The notes: generated by a model not told the origin, from the sequence alone. Positions 16,160 through 24,668 are shown, numbered from the stretch's first letter. The stretch is DNA of 64,000 nucleotides from Streptomyces sp. ML-6 (GCF_030116705.1 NZ_JAOTIK010000002.1:868001-932000); one strand, 5' to 3'. Made by a program: numbers and translations.

Positions 16160-16558
16160 ATGCTAACTTCGCAACAAGTTGAACAGTATCTTCGAAATCC
16201 CCTGGATCCCCTCGGAGGCGGCCGGATGCTGCAGATCCGGATCGGTGCCGAACGCGCCGCGGACGCGGACGACCGCCTGATGCGGACGACCCTCGGATGG
16301 CGCCGGGGCATGACCGAGGGCGAGGCGTGGGAGGCCGGCCGCGGCATCTGGAAGTTCAACGCCGACCGGGCCCTGTCGCAGGACGAGGCGCAGATCATCA
16401 ACGCCGAGGGCACCGTCCTCGCGGTCGCGAGGATCACCGGCATCTCCAAGCACGGCGACCGCTACGCTCTCGAGGGCGAGCTCCTGCGGGACGACCCCCG
16501 CGTCGGCCGCCCCACCGGGAGCCCGCACCTGTCCCGCAACCCCGTCACCTACATCTGA
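16160..16558 (+). CDS. Conserved-looking hypothetical protein
   Basis: A 132-residue soluble protein, MLTSQQVEQYLRNPLDPL at the start and DGDRY-like beta segments near the end (ITGISKHGDRYALEGELL). There are no membrane segments or recognisable motif. The ATG at 16160 is preceded by a GAGGGAGTGG stretch. It lies upstream of the Tap/Tpg-like pair in the same direction, with a 50-codon frame between, and could belong to the same transcript. Function unknown. Confidence 0.6.
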   Translation: MLTSQQVEQYLRNPLDPLGGGRMLQIRIGAERAADADDRLMRTTLGWRRGMTEGEAWEAGRGIWKFNADRALSQDEAQIINAEGTVLAVARITGISKHGDRYALEGELLRDDPRVGRPTGSPHLSRNPVTYI

Positions 16559-16567
16559 CGCGGCCCC

Positions 16568-16720
16568 ATGACGCTCCTGCTCCAGGCACCGCCGCACGAC
16601 GAAGAGAGGCCCACGGCCATGGCCGACACCGGACCGGGCATCCGCTCCTTCCACCCGGCCGCCGGGCGCACACCCCGGGGAACGACCGGCGCGACGGTAC
16701 GGAAGGGGCGGCTCCGGTGA
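16568..16720 (+). CDS. Possible 50-residue leader ORF coupled to the Tap-like gene
   Basis: An ATG-initiated frame of 50 codons whose stop (TGA 16718-16720) overlaps the GTG start of the Tap-like gene in a GTGA arrangement, the usual sign of translational coupling. A second in-frame ATG at 16619 has GAAGAGAGG upstream. The sequence is Arg/Thr/Gly-rich with no family resemblance. It may be a leader peptide or a chance frame. Confidence 0.3.
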   Translation: MTLLLQAPPHDEERPTAMADTGPGIRSFHPAAGRTPRGTTGATVRKGRLR

Positions 16721-18357
16721 GCGACTTCGACGCGATCGACGCGCTGCTCGCGGCCGTCGGCCCCCAGGCCGAGCTCCCGCCGCCGGACGTACGACGGGAA
16801 CTGCGGGAGCGGGCCAGGCTCTCCAAGGCGCAGGTGGCCCGCACGCTCGGCGTCAGCCCGAGCACGGTCGGCGGCTGGGAGAGCGGCCGGGACCCGGTGG
16901 ACGAGACCCGGAAGAGGTACGCGTACCTGCTGGACGGACTGGCCGCCAAGTTCCCCGCCGGACCCGGCACCGAGCCCTCGGCCTCACCCTCACTCGCACC
17001 CCCGCCCTCCCTCTCGACTTCACCTTCACCTTCGACCGCGGCCGAAGGTGAAGGTGAAGTCGAGGACGACGTGGAGTCCCTGACCGTCCCCGAGCCGTGC
17101 GTGCTGTGCGGTTCACCGGCCGGGCACCGCGTGGCGGGCTTCGCCCAGCACCTGGACCCGGCCGACTGCCGGCCCGCCACCGCCCCCGGGGCACGGGAAC
17201 CCTCCTCGGCCGCCACTGCCGTACCACCCGCACCGGCCCCGGAACCGCCCGCACCGGCCCCCGGGGCGGCGGCGTCGCAGGGACGGGGCGGACGGAGCGG
17301 GGCGCCTCGTTCCGGGCGTGCCACGGGCCCGGCCGGGCGCGCGTTCCAGGAACCCCACGGGCCCGGCGACCTGATCGGCGAGGCGGTCCGGGCCGCGCTC
17401 GACGAACACGGGGGCGATGTCGACGCGGCCCTCGCCGCGCTGCTGAAGCGGGCGATCCCGGACGCGATGCGGCTGCTGGACGAGACCCGCAAGGGCGCCC
17501 GGTACGACATCGTCGCGCACCCGTGGATCCCCGACATCCTGCGCAAGCAGACCTCCCGCGGCGCCGACCAGGTGTGGGAGGCCCGCCCGAAGTGGACCCG
17601 CCGCGAACTGCCGCCGGGCCGCCACGAGGTGACCGCGCTCGACATCAACGGCGCCTACCTCTCCGCCCTCAAGACGCACCTGCCGCTCGGTCAGCTCGAG
17701 CACACCGCCGGCCTGCCCCACGACCGCCGCCGCGCCGGTGTCCACCTGATCACCCCGCCGGAGTGGGAACACGAAGCAGTGCTCCCCAACCCGATCGGCA
17801 ACCGGGACGAGCCCGGCCCGCTGTGGGTCACCGAACCGACCCTGCGCCTCCTGCTGCGCCTCTCCGGCCCGAAGCACGCCCTGTGCGCGCCCCCCGAGAT
17901 CCACGAGTCCTACACGTCCGGCGCGACGGAGAACCTGCTGGAGAAGTTCCGCGTCGTCCTCAAGGACGCCCGGGACGCGGCGATCGCCGCCGACGACGAG
18001 GTGACGCTGGAGTACGTGAAGGCGATGTACTCGAAGTTCGTCTCCACGATGGGGGAGTCGAACTACAACCGGGAGCTCTACCGCCCCGACTGGATGCACA
18101 TCATCCGCAGCCAGGCGTTCTCCAACCTCTGGCTGAAGGCCCTCAAGGCCCACGACGAGGGCCTCACCGTCGTACGCGCGATGGGCACGGACGAGCTCCA
18201 CGTCATCGGCGACTGGCAGCGGGTCTTCCCCGAGGGCCGCGGCGTCACCGAGGTCAAGACGAAGGACATCTACACCGCGGGCAGCGGTGACACCGGCGAC
18301 ATGGGCGACACCGGGTACACGGGCGAGACCGGGGATCTTCCGGGAGAGGGGGAGTAG
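16717..18357 (+). CDS. Tap-like telomere-associated protein (XRE HTH + degenerate polymerase palm)
   Basis: A 546-residue protein. Residues 1-85 match the N-terminus of Streptomyces Tap proteins: DAIDALLAAVGP, ELPPPDVRRELRERARLSKAQVARTLGV, an XRE-type HTH. A long Pro/Ala/Ser-rich linker with a Cys-containing patch (CVLCGSPAGH) follows to about 215. The C-terminal half keeps the order of landmarks I know from Tap: ALDINGAYLSAL (polymerase motif A-like), PLWVTEPTL, KAMYSKFVSTMG (motif B-like), YRPDWMHIIRSQAF, and VVRAMGTDELHV (motif C-like). Tap works with the terminal protein to replicate linear chromosome ends. The sequence is divergent, so it may be a non-archetypal system or a plasmid/ICE replication protein. 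GTG start after GGAAGGGG. Confidence 0.6.
   Translation: MSDFDAIDALLAAVGPQAELPPPDVRRELRERARLSKAQVARTLGVSPSTVGGWESGRDPVDETRKRYAYLLDGLAAKFPAGPGTEPSASPSLAPPPSLSTSPSPSTAAEGEGEVEDDVESLTVPEPCVLCGSPAGHRVAGFAQHLDPADCRPATAPGAREPSSAATAVPPAPAPEPPAPAPGAAASQGRGGRSGAPRSGRATGPAGRAFQEPHGPGDLIGEAVRAALDEHGGDVDAALAALLKRAIPDAMRLLDETRKGARYDIVAHPWIPDILRKQTSRGADQVWEARPKWTRRELPPGRHEVTALDINGAYLSALKTHLPLGQLEHTAGLPHDRRRAGVHLITPPEWEHEAVLPNPIGNRDEPGPLWVTEPTLRLLLRLSGPKHALCAPPEIHESYTSGATENLLEKFRVVLKDARDAAIAADDEVTLEYVKAMYSKFVSTMGESNYNRELYRPDWMHIIRSQAFSNLWLKALKAHDEGLTVVRAMGTDELHVIGDWQRVFPEGRGVTEVKTKDIYTAGSGDTGDMGDTGYTGETGDLPGEGE
17013..17064. repeat. Perfect 22-bp inverted repeat inside the Tap-like gene
   Basis: Arms at 17013-17034 and 17043-17064 are perfect reverse complements, separated by eight bases containing the palindrome CCGCGG. 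The whole 52-bp unit is almost one continuous palindrome. It encodes the low-complexity Ser/Pro to Glu/Gly linker between the HTH and the polymerase-like part. Confidence 0.9.
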
Positions 18358-18927
18358 ATGCCCGAGAGGACCATCGACTTCGGGAAGTTCGGCGCCCGGG
18401 GAATCAAGGGCAGCGAAGCAGTCGCGCGCAAACTGGACGAGCTGTCGGGCGGCATCGTCACCCCCGTGACTGTGAAGCGCGGCCTGATGGCGCGCCTGCA
18501 CTACCTCACGAGGACCGACCACAGCCGCAGGGCGGCCAGGGACGCCGGTCTGACCGTCACCGACCGCACCCTCAGGGCCTGGCTCGACGAGAAGCGCCGG
18601 CCCTCGCGCGCCAACCTCGAACGCATCGACCTCGCCTACCGCCGGGTGCGCCGCCAGAACGTCGCCCGGCACCTCCTCGCCCGCCTGAACGCCGGTGGCG
18701 GCACCCGGGTGGAGATCCACCCCCTCAACCAGTCACAGGTGGCCAGGCCGCTCCAGCGGATGGTGGAGTACCGCACGATGAACGTACGCCGCTGGGACCG
18801 CATCGTCGACGCCTGGGCCACCGGCGACCGCCAGGGCCTCGACGAGGCATGGGTGGACACGATCGTCGACCTGGGGTCGCAGTGGGGACAGTACGAGTAC
18901 GTCACCAACATCGGCTTCGCCGCGTAG
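18358..18927 (+). CDS. Tpg-like small DNA-binding protein partnered with the Tap-like gene
   Basis: A 189-residue basic protein starting on the base after the Tap-like stop. Its centre has an HTH-like block (VKRGLMARLHYLTR, AARDAGLTVTDRTLRAWL, EKRRPSRANLERIDLAYRRVRR) laid out like the region of Streptomyces terminal proteins (Tpg, about 185 aa) that carries VSQRTVERYL and an Arg-rich stretch. The C-terminus (GSQWGQYEYVTNIGFAA) does not resemble the Tpg end (FTDI-like). Gene order, size and coupling to the Tap-like gene fit a divergent terminal-protein gene. Sequence alone cannot exclude a plain regulator of mobile-element origin. Confidence 0.5.
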   Translation: MPERTIDFGKFGARGIKGSEAVARKLDELSGGIVTPVTVKRGLMARLHYLTRTDHSRRAARDAGLTVTDRTLRAWLDEKRRPSRANLERIDLAYRRVRRQNVARHLLARLNAGGGTRVEIHPLNQSQVARPLQRMVEYRTMNVRRWDRIVDAWATGDRQGLDEAWVDTIVDLGSQWGQYEYVTNIGFAA

Positions 18928-19129
18928 ACCGCAGAGGCCGCGGAGACCGTGTAGCCGGCGGAGACCGTGGAGACCGTTGCAGAACGGCGAGCAGGCCGCG
19001 CAGGCCATGTGCGGGCCCGTATCCCCCGTGCGAGTGGTGCCGTGGGGGAGAGAGGAGTCTGCGGCACAGGAACGACGGGCCGCCCCCGGCGACGTGGAAC
19101 AGGGGCGGGCCCGTGGGGAGGTGGTCCGG

Positions 19130-20635
19130 TCAGTGGCCGGCTGCCAGTTCTCCGCTGAGCCGGTCGTGGAGGTGGGCGCTGGGTTCGTTCAGACCGGTGA
19201 TCTCCACCGTCTTGCCGCGCTGCTTGTACTTGGTCCCGATGGCGTCCAGGGCGGCGACGGAGGACGCGTCCCAGATGTGGGCGGCGGACAGGTCGATGAC
19301 GACCCTGTCGGGATCGGTGGCGTAGTCGAACCGGCCGACGAGGTCGTTGGACGAGGCGAAGAACAACTCACCGGTGACCCGGTAGACAACGGTGCTGCCG
19401 TCGGGGTCGGTGACGGCGGTCACCTCGGCGAGGTGGGCGACGCGCTTGGCGAAGACGACCATGGCGGTGACGGTGCCGACGACCACGCCGATGGCCAGGT
19501 TGTGGGTGGCGACCACGCACGCGACGGTGATCACCATGACGGTGATCTCCCCGGCCGGCATCCGCCTCAGCGTCTTCGGGGAGACGGAGTGCCAGTCGAA
19601 CGTCGCGAACGACACCATGACCATCACCGCGACCAGCGCGGCCATGGGGATGTCCGAGACCACCGGGCCGAAGACGATGCACAACACCATCAGGAACGAG
19701 CCGGCGAGGAAGGTGGACAGACGGGTGCGGGCACCGGAGACCTTCACGTTGATCATCGTCTGCCCGATCATGGCGCAGCCGCCCATGCCGCCGAAGAAGC
19801 CGGTGACGATGTTGGCGATGCCCTGACCGATGGACTCGCGGGTCTTGGAGGAGCGGGTGTCGGTGATGTCGTCGACCAGCTTCGCGGTCATCAACGACTC
19901 CATCAGGCCGACCAGCGCCATGGCGAGCGCGTAGGGGGCGATGGTGGTCAGGGTGTCCATGGTGAACGGCACATCGGGCAGGCCGGGGACGGGCAGGGAG
20001 GACGGCAGGTCGCCCTTGTCACCCACGGTCGGCACCGCGATCCCGGCGGCGACCGTGATGACCGTGAGGACGACGATCGACACGAGCGGGGCCGGGATCA
20101 CCTTGGTGACCTTGGGGAAGAACACCATGAGCGCGAGCCCCGCCGCGATGAGCGGGTGGACGGGCCAGGGCACGTCGTGCATCTCCGGCACCTGGGCCAT
20201 GAAGATCAGGATCGCGAGGGAGTTCACGAAGCCGACCATCACACTGCGCGGCACGAACCGCATCAGCTTCGCCACCCCGAGCGCCCCGAGAACGATCTGG
20301 AAGATGCCGGCCAGGATCACGGCGGCGACGAGGTACCCGAAGCCGTGCTCACGGTTCAGCGGAGCGATCACGAGCGCGACAGCGCCGGTCGCAGCCGAGA
20401 TCATGGCCCGGCGTCCGCCGACGACCGAGATGGTCACGGCCATCGTGAAGGAGGCGAACAGACCGATCGCCGGGTCGACTCCGGCGATGATGGAGAACGA
20501 GATCGCCTCGGGAATCAACGCGAGAGCGACGACGAGGCCGGCCAGGACCTCGGTGCGCCAGACCTTCGGGTCGGACAGCCAATCAGGACGCAGGCCCCGC
20601 AACCGCGCGGCCGGGGACACAGTGGACGTGGACAA
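19130..20635 (-). CDS. SulP/SLC26-family anion transporter with STAS domain
   Basis: A 501-residue transporter: 10-12 hydrophobic segments (about residues 25-400), including the SulP signatures ALALIPEAISFSIIAGVDP near the first helices and GGCAMIGQTMINVKVSGARTR in the second repeat, followed by a C-terminal STAS domain (about 415-495, VVIDLSAAHIWDASSVAAL). Such proteins move sulfate, bicarbonate or other anions. The frame opens with TTG at 20635; a GTG 15 bases further in is an alternative, and neither has a strong ribosome site. It is divergent from a MerR gene, with a MerR-like operator in the gap. Confidence 0.88.
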   Translation of the reverse strand: MSTSTVSPAARLRGLRPDWLSDPKVWRTEVLAGLVVALALIPEAISFSIIAGVDPAIGLFASFTMAVTISVVGGRRAMISAATGAVALVIAPLNREHGFGYLVAAVILAGIFQIVLGALGVAKLMRFVPRSVMVGFVNSLAILIFMAQVPEMHDVPWPVHPLIAAGLALMVFFPKVTKVIPAPLVSIVVLTVITVAAGIAVPTVGDKGDLPSSLPVPGLPDVPFTMDTLTTIAPYALAMALVGLMESLMTAKLVDDITDTRSSKTRESIGQGIANIVTGFFGGMGGCAMIGQTMINVKVSGARTRLSTFLAGSFLMVLCIVFGPVVSDIPMAALVAVMVMVSFATFDWHSVSPKTLRRMPAGEITVMVITVACVVATHNLAIGVVVGTVTAMVVFAKRVAHLAEVTAVTDPDGSTVVYRVTGELFFASSNDLVGRFDYATDPDRVVIDLSAAHIWDASSVAALDAIGTKYKQRGKTVEITGLNEPSAHLHDRLSGELAAGH

Positions 20636-21080
20636 GACGAGAACCCGTCGTGCTCGGGCACACCCCTGCGGCAGGGCGGGGCGCGCGAAGGAAGTAAGGA
20701 AGTACGGAATACCGGGCCGGCATCCGGGGCCGACCCATCGGAGGCGGGGCCGGAAAGTCGAGAGGGAGGGAACCGGGACGGCGTGAACGCGCGCGAAGCC
20801 CGGGTTCCGGTCAGGGGCGGAGCGTCACGGGGGCCAGGCGGCGGCGCAGGCCACCATGGACTCGCGCACGCGTCTCTCCCGCAGGACTCGGATCTTCACC
20901 GGGAGCGTCATCGGCCCCAACATGACGGAACGGGCAGTGAACGGCCCGCCATGGACTCTACCGTAACGTGAGAGTTGGTGTTCGGCGGTCGAGCGGCGGG
21001 ACGGCAGGCCGACGGGGCGGGGACGGTGGGGCGGTGGGACGGTGGAGAGGATCCGGGGCGGTATGACGCAGGAGCGGCAC
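20636..21080. other. Intergenic region between SulP and MerR genes
   Basis: About 445 bp with no convincing gene. A 32-codon minus-strand frame at 20825-20923 (MLGPMTLPVKIRVLRERR) has no clear ribosome site. The notable element is the MerR-type spacer palindrome at 20956-20976. Confidence 0.5.
20956..20976. promoter_or_regulatory. MerR-type operator
   Basis: ACTCT-ACCGTAACGTG-AGAGT, a 21-bp interrupted palindrome of the form that MerR-family proteins bind within long-spacer promoters. It lies about 100 bp upstream of the MerR gene and is read by both divergent promoters. Confidence 0.6.
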
Positions 21081-21533
21081 ATGCAGATCGGCGAGGTCGC
21101 CGAGCGGACGGGGTTGTCGCTGCGCACGATCCGGCACTACGAAGATGTCGGCCTCATCGTCCCTTCCGCCCGCAGCAAGGGCGGCTTCCGTCTCTACACG
21201 GAGGCCGACGTCGGCCGGCTCATGGTGATCCGGCGCATGAAGCCGCTGGATTTCTCCCTCGAGGAGATGCGCGACCTGCTGGAGATCACCGACCGGCTCG
21301 GCACCCGGGACGATCCGCCCGCGCCTCCGGAGCGCGAGCGGCTCCGTGCGCGACTCGACGCGTACCGCAAGGTGGCCGACGCGCGGTGCGAGACGCTCCG
21401 CGCACGCCTGGCGATGGCCGAGGACTTCGCCGCCACACTGCGTGACCGGACGGACGCGGACGCCCGGCCCCGGGCGGCAAGCGGGTCGATTCCTTCCGAG
21501 GGGCCCTCCACGGAGACCCCGGCTCGCGATTGA
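21081..21533 (+). CDS. MerR-family transcriptional regulator
   Basis: A protein of about 150 residues with the MerR winged HTH at its N-terminus (MQIGEVAERTGLSLRTIRHY, then GGFRLYTEADVGRLMVIRR) and a coiled-coil dimerisation helix (about 85-125). There is no Cys-based metal site, so it is probably not a metal sensor. The ATG at 21081 is preferred because GGAG lies six bases upstream; an in-frame ATG at 21063 adds MTQERH. The divergent position to the SulP transporter, common in Streptomyces, suggests it controls that transporter and itself. Confidence 0.85.
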   Translation: MQIGEVAERTGLSLRTIRHYEDVGLIVPSARSKGGFRLYTEADVGRLMVIRRMKPLDFSLEEMRDLLEITDRLGTRDDPPAPPERERLRARLDAYRKVADARCETLRARLAMAEDFAATLRDRTDADARPRAASGSIPSEGPSTETPARD

Positions 21534-21597
21534 CGCACCCGGCCCTGCCGGGGAGGCGCGCGGGTGCTCGGCGAGAGCAGGGCCGACTCCGGTCGGC

Positions 21598-22245
21598 TCA
21601 GGAAACCGCCGCTGCGCACCGGTCGGGGTCTTCGGGCGGAGTGGGGTCGTCGAACAGGCGGGAGAGGTGGTAGCGCATCACGTACCGGGCCTGTTCCGCC
21701 GACCGCTGCCCGACCAGCACGCTGATTCCGACACCGTGGCTGAGGCTCAGCAGGCGCGCGGCCTCGGCGGAGACATCCAGATGTGCCTCGATCTCCCCCG
21801 CCGCCCGCGCCGTGGCCAGGATGTCGGTGAGCTGCCGCTCGAGCCGGTTCGGCCCCTCGACGAAGGGCTGCTCCGCCAGTTCGGGGTCGGTCATGGCCAG
21901 TACCGCGTAGGACGTCCACACGAGGCGGAAGGTGTGGCTGTCCGCGTCGGCCGGCAGGACCTCGTCGACCAGTGCCTCCAGACGGGCGCGTGCCGAACCG
22001 GGGCCGTCCGGGCCTTCGAGCCGTGCCGACCACCGCTCGTGGCTCTGCCTCTCCAGGTGCTGCAACGCGGCGTGCATCAACTGGGCCTTGGTGTCGAAGT
22101 AGTACTGCACCAGGTTCAAGGACATGCCCGCTTCGGCCGCGACCGCGCGCATGGTCACCGCGTGCAGTCCCTCCCGGGCGGCCACCCGGACCAGGGCATC
22201 GGCGATGTGCGCCCGGCGCTGGGCGTGGTCCACCCGTTTCGGCAC
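21598..22245 (-). CDS. TetR-family repressor of the divergent MFS gene
   Basis: A 215-residue TetR protein. The HTH is at about residues 10-58 (RRAHIADALVRVAAREG, TMRAVAAEAGMSLNLVQYYF), with a helical effector domain. The GTG start at 22245 is supported by AGGAGGG upstream. It is transcribed away from the MFS efflux gene, with an AGTAC/GTACT palindrome in the gap, the classic local repressor-efflux arrangement. The ligand is unknown. Confidence 0.88.
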   Translation of the reverse strand: MPKRVDHAQRRAHIADALVRVAAREGLHAVTMRAVAAEAGMSLNLVQYYFDTKAQLMHAALQHLERQSHERWSARLEGPDGPGSARARLEALVDEVLPADADSHTFRLVWTSYAVLAMTDPELAEQPFVEGPNRLERQLTDILATARAAGEIEAHLDVSAEAARLLSLSHGVGISVLVGQRSAEQARYVMRYHLSRLFDDPTPPEDPDRCAAAVS

Positions 22246-22300
22246 CGTGTCCCCCTCCTGTCCGGCTTCCCGTCGGACTTCCCGTCCGCTCCGTTTTCAT

Positions 22301-22314
22301 AGTACCGCTGTACT
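22301..22314. promoter_or_regulatory. Palindromic operator AGTAC-CGCT-GTACT
   Basis: A perfect 5-bp-arm palindrome flanked by T- and A-rich runs (TTTCAT upstream, GTAAAA downstream), 32 bp before the MFS start and 56 bp from the TetR start. Likely TetR binding site overlapping the MFS promoter. Confidence 0.6.
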
Positions 22315-22345
22315 GTAAAAGCTCGCCGTAACGATGGGGAGAAGC

Positions 22346-23794
22346 ATGGGACGACGCGAGGCCCGTGATACCGAGGGACGAATCGACACCGGGAAAGAGA
22401 CGGGTGCACCGGCACCCCGTCGGGCGGCGTTGTTGTGGCTGTCCTGCGCGGCCCAGTTCATGGTGGTGCTCGACGTATCGGTGGTGAACGTCGCACTGCC
22501 GTCGATCCGGACCGCGCTCGGCCTCGACGCGGCGGGGCTGCAGTGGGTCGTGGGCAGCTACGCGCTGGTCTTCGCGGGCTTCCTGCTTCTCGGTGGCCGA
22601 CTCGCGGACCTGTACGGCCGACGGCGGACATTGGTGTGCGGGCTGGTGCTGTTCTCCGTCTCCAGTCTGGTGGGCGGGCTCGCCACCGGCCCCGGCCTGC
22701 TGATCGCCATGCGCGCGGTGCAGGGCCTGGGCGCCGCGGTGCTGGCCCCGGCCACGCTGACCGTTCTGACCACCACCTTCCCCGAAGGGCCCGGTCGCAC
22801 CAAGGCGTTGGCGATCTGGACCGCGGTCAGTTCCGCCGGAGGCGCGGCGGGCAACCTGATCGGCGGCGTCCTGACCGACGCGCTGTCGTGGCGGTGGATC
22901 CTGCTGATCAACGTGCCGATCGGTGCCGTGGCCGTCCTGGCCGCCCTGTACCTGCTGCCGTCCGAGCGCTCCCGCGCGGTGTCCGGCCGACTCGACGTGC
23001 CCGGGGCGGTGCTGGCCACCCTGGGTGTCACGGCGCTCGTCCTCGGGGTGAGCCGGGCCGGAACGCAGGGCTGGACGGGGCCGGCCGTCCTGACCGGCCT
23101 GGCGGTCGGCGTCGTGGCGCTGATCGCGTTCGCGGTGACGGAGACCCGGTACGCGGCGGCTCCCCTGGTGCCGCCGGACCTGGTACGGCTGCGACCGATC
23201 CGGGTCGGCAACGCCGCCATGCTGCTGGCCGGCGGCTGCTTCATCCCGATGTGGTACTTCCTGTCGCTGTACATGCAGGAGGTCCTCCACTACGGAGCCC
23301 TGGCCACGGGCTTCGGTTTCCTGCCTCACACGCTTGTCGGCATCGCGGCCGCCCGCCTCGCCCCCGCCGCCATGGAGCGCACCGGAGCCCGGGGTCTCAT
23401 CGTTCTCGGCGCCGTCCTCGGCGCCCTCGGTTTCCTCTGGCAGAGCGGTATCGACACGGACAGCGGCTACTCGGACGGCCTGCTCGGACCCGCGATCGTC
23501 ATGTCCGCCGGCATGGGCCTGCTCATCACCCCCATCATCACCACCGTCACCTCCGGCATCCGCGAGCAGGACGCGGGGGCGGCCTCCGGGCTGATGAACA
23601 CCACCCGGCAGCTGGGCGGTGTGGTCGGGCTCGCCGCCCTCGTCACCCTCGCCACCGCCGACGGCGGACCGGACCTGGCGTACCGGACCGTCTTCGTGGC
23701 GATGGCGGCGGTGTGCGCGGGCGTCGCGGTGCTGGCCCTGGCGCTGCCCGCGCCGCGGAAGGGCCGGGACGATTCGGTCGCGATACGGCGGTGA
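22346..23794 (+). CDS. MFS drug/H+ antiporter (DHA2, EmrB/QacA-type)
   Basis: A 482-residue transporter with about 14 helices. The DHA2 landmarks are visible: FMVVLDVSVVNVALPSIRTAL in helix 1, GGRLADLYGRRRTLV for motif A, and GPGRTKALAIWTAVSSAGGA for the helix 5 motif C region. The ATG at 22346 has GGGGAGA just upstream; an ATG 12 bases earlier is less well placed. It probably exports toxic or self-made small molecules and is repressed by the adjacent TetR. Confidence 0.88.
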   Translation: MGRREARDTEGRIDTGKETGAPAPRRAALLWLSCAAQFMVVLDVSVVNVALPSIRTALGLDAAGLQWVVGSYALVFAGFLLLGGRLADLYGRRRTLVCGLVLFSVSSLVGGLATGPGLLIAMRAVQGLGAAVLAPATLTVLTTTFPEGPGRTKALAIWTAVSSAGGAAGNLIGGVLTDALSWRWILLINVPIGAVAVLAALYLLPSERSRAVSGRLDVPGAVLATLGVTALVLGVSRAGTQGWTGPAVLTGLAVGVVALIAFAVTETRYAAAPLVPPDLVRLRPIRVGNAAMLLAGGCFIPMWYFLSLYMQEVLHYGALATGFGFLPHTLVGIAAARLAPAAMERTGARGLIVLGAVLGALGFLWQSGIDTDSGYSDGLLGPAIVMSAGMGLLITPIITTVTSGIREQDAGAASGLMNTTRQLGGVVGLAALVTLATADGGPDLAYRTVFVAMAAVCAGVAVLALALPAPRKGRDDSVAIRR

Positions 23795-23926
23795 GCCCCC
23801 GCTCGGGAGCCGGGCATCGGTCGACCAGCACGTTTTTTCCGGCCGCTCCGTTTCCCGGCCACTACGTTCCCCGACCGGTCCGTTTTCCCCGGCCGGAACG
23901 GGGTGGTCGGTCATGATGCCCGGGCG

Positions 23927-24013
23927 GACATCATGATGTCGCTGCCGTGATGAATCCTTTGACGGTGGTCGCGCCTCTTGTTCCTGTGCGGACAACAGGG
24001 TCGGCACAGGAAC
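23927..24013 (+). promoter_or_regulatory. Palindrome and 5'-UTR hairpin upstream of the sigma factor operon
   Basis: A perfect 14-bp palindrome, GACATCATGATGTC, lies at 23927-23940. GTTCCTGTGC (23980-23989) pairs perfectly with GCACAGGAAC (24004-24013), ending just before the GGAGG at 24015-24019 that serves the small ORF at 24026. The hairpin could influence ribosome access. TCATGATG also recurs at 23911-23918. Confidence 0.45.
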
Positions 24014-24025
24014 CGGAGGTTTGTC

Positions 24026-24115
24026 GTGATCATTGGTGCCGTCATTGTCGGGGCCGTGCTCATCTGCGCGTGCAGTGTCGCCGTGCGGCGTCGGCGGGGG
24101 CGCTCGCATGGCTGA
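24026..24115 (+). CDS. 29-residue single-span membrane peptide upstream of ECF sigma factor
   Basis: GTG at 24026 has a strong GGAGG six bases upstream. The peptide is one hydrophobic helix (MIIGAVIVGAVLICACSVAV) followed by an Arg-rich cytoplasmic end, the design of a small inner-membrane peptide. Its last 8 bp overlap the sigma factor start (ATG 24108), so translation is probably coupled. It could be a tiny regulator of the sigma factor or simply a translation-coupling leader. I know no family for it. Confidence 0.45.
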   Translation: MIIGAVIVGAVLICACSVAVRRRRGRSHG

Positions 24116-24668
24116 TTCCACCTGGCCCGGCGAGCAGTTGATCGTCGCGGCGAAGGAGGGCGACGTCGAGGCCGCGGCCGCTCTGGTGTCGGGCTCGCAC
24201 CCGCACGTGCAGCGGTTCGCGTACTCCCTGTGCGCCTCGCCCCAGGACGCCGAGGACGCCGCGCAGGAAGCGCTGATCATTTTGTACCGCAAGATCGGAA
24301 TGCTGCGGGCCTCCGGTGCGCTGGCGTCGTGGATGTTCCGCATCGTGCGCAACGAGTGCCTGCGGCGGGCGCGGCTGAGGCTGCGCAGTCACGGGCCGGT
24401 TCCGGAGACCGCCGTGCCCTCGTTCGAGGACGAGGTGCTGCAACGACTGGAAGCGGACCGGGTGGCGGCGGCGATCGCCGCCCTGCCCGCCGACCAGCGA
24501 CGCGTGCTGATCATGCGGGACATCCAGGGCCACAGCGGGCGGATGGTCGCCGACGCACTCGGCCTCAGCACCGCCGCGATGAAGTCGCGGCTGCACCGCG
24601 CCCGTACGACGGTCCGCCGGGCGCTGCAGGAGACACCCGATTCGTTCCGGGGAGCCATTCATGACTGA
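24108..24668 (+). CDS. ECF-subfamily RNA polymerase sigma factor
   Basis: A 186-residue sigma-70 protein of ECF type: region 2 at about residues 30-90 (YSLCASPQDAEDAAQEALIILYRKIG, SWMFRIVRNECLRRAR) and region 4 at about 118-170 (AIAALPADQRRVLIMRDIQGHSG, ADALGLSTAAMKSRLHRARTTVRRAL). No C-terminal SnoaL extension. It overlaps the small membrane ORF at its start and a CxxC-bearing membrane protein (24661) at its end, so all three form one operon. No classical anti-sigma factor is seen; the membrane protein may fill that role. Confidence 0.9.
   Translation: MADSTWPGEQLIVAAKEGDVEAAAALVSGSHPHVQRFAYSLCASPQDAEDAAQEALIILYRKIGMLRASGALASWMFRIVRNECLRRARLRLRSHGPVPETAVPSFEDEVLQRLEADRVAAAIAALPADQRRVLIMRDIQGHSGRMVADALGLSTAAMKSRLHRARTTVRRALQETPDSFRGAIHD

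Noticed and set aside
18977..20971. A 664-codon plus-strand frame opposite the SulP gene
   Set aside because: His/Asp/Gly-rich antisense translation; the minus strand gives a full SulP transporter with a STAS domain.
21194..24352. A 1052-codon minus-strand frame spanning MerR, TetR, MFS and sigma genes
   Set aside because: High-GC DNA rarely has stops in the third-position-complement frame. The translation is low-complexity and crosses several well-supported genes.
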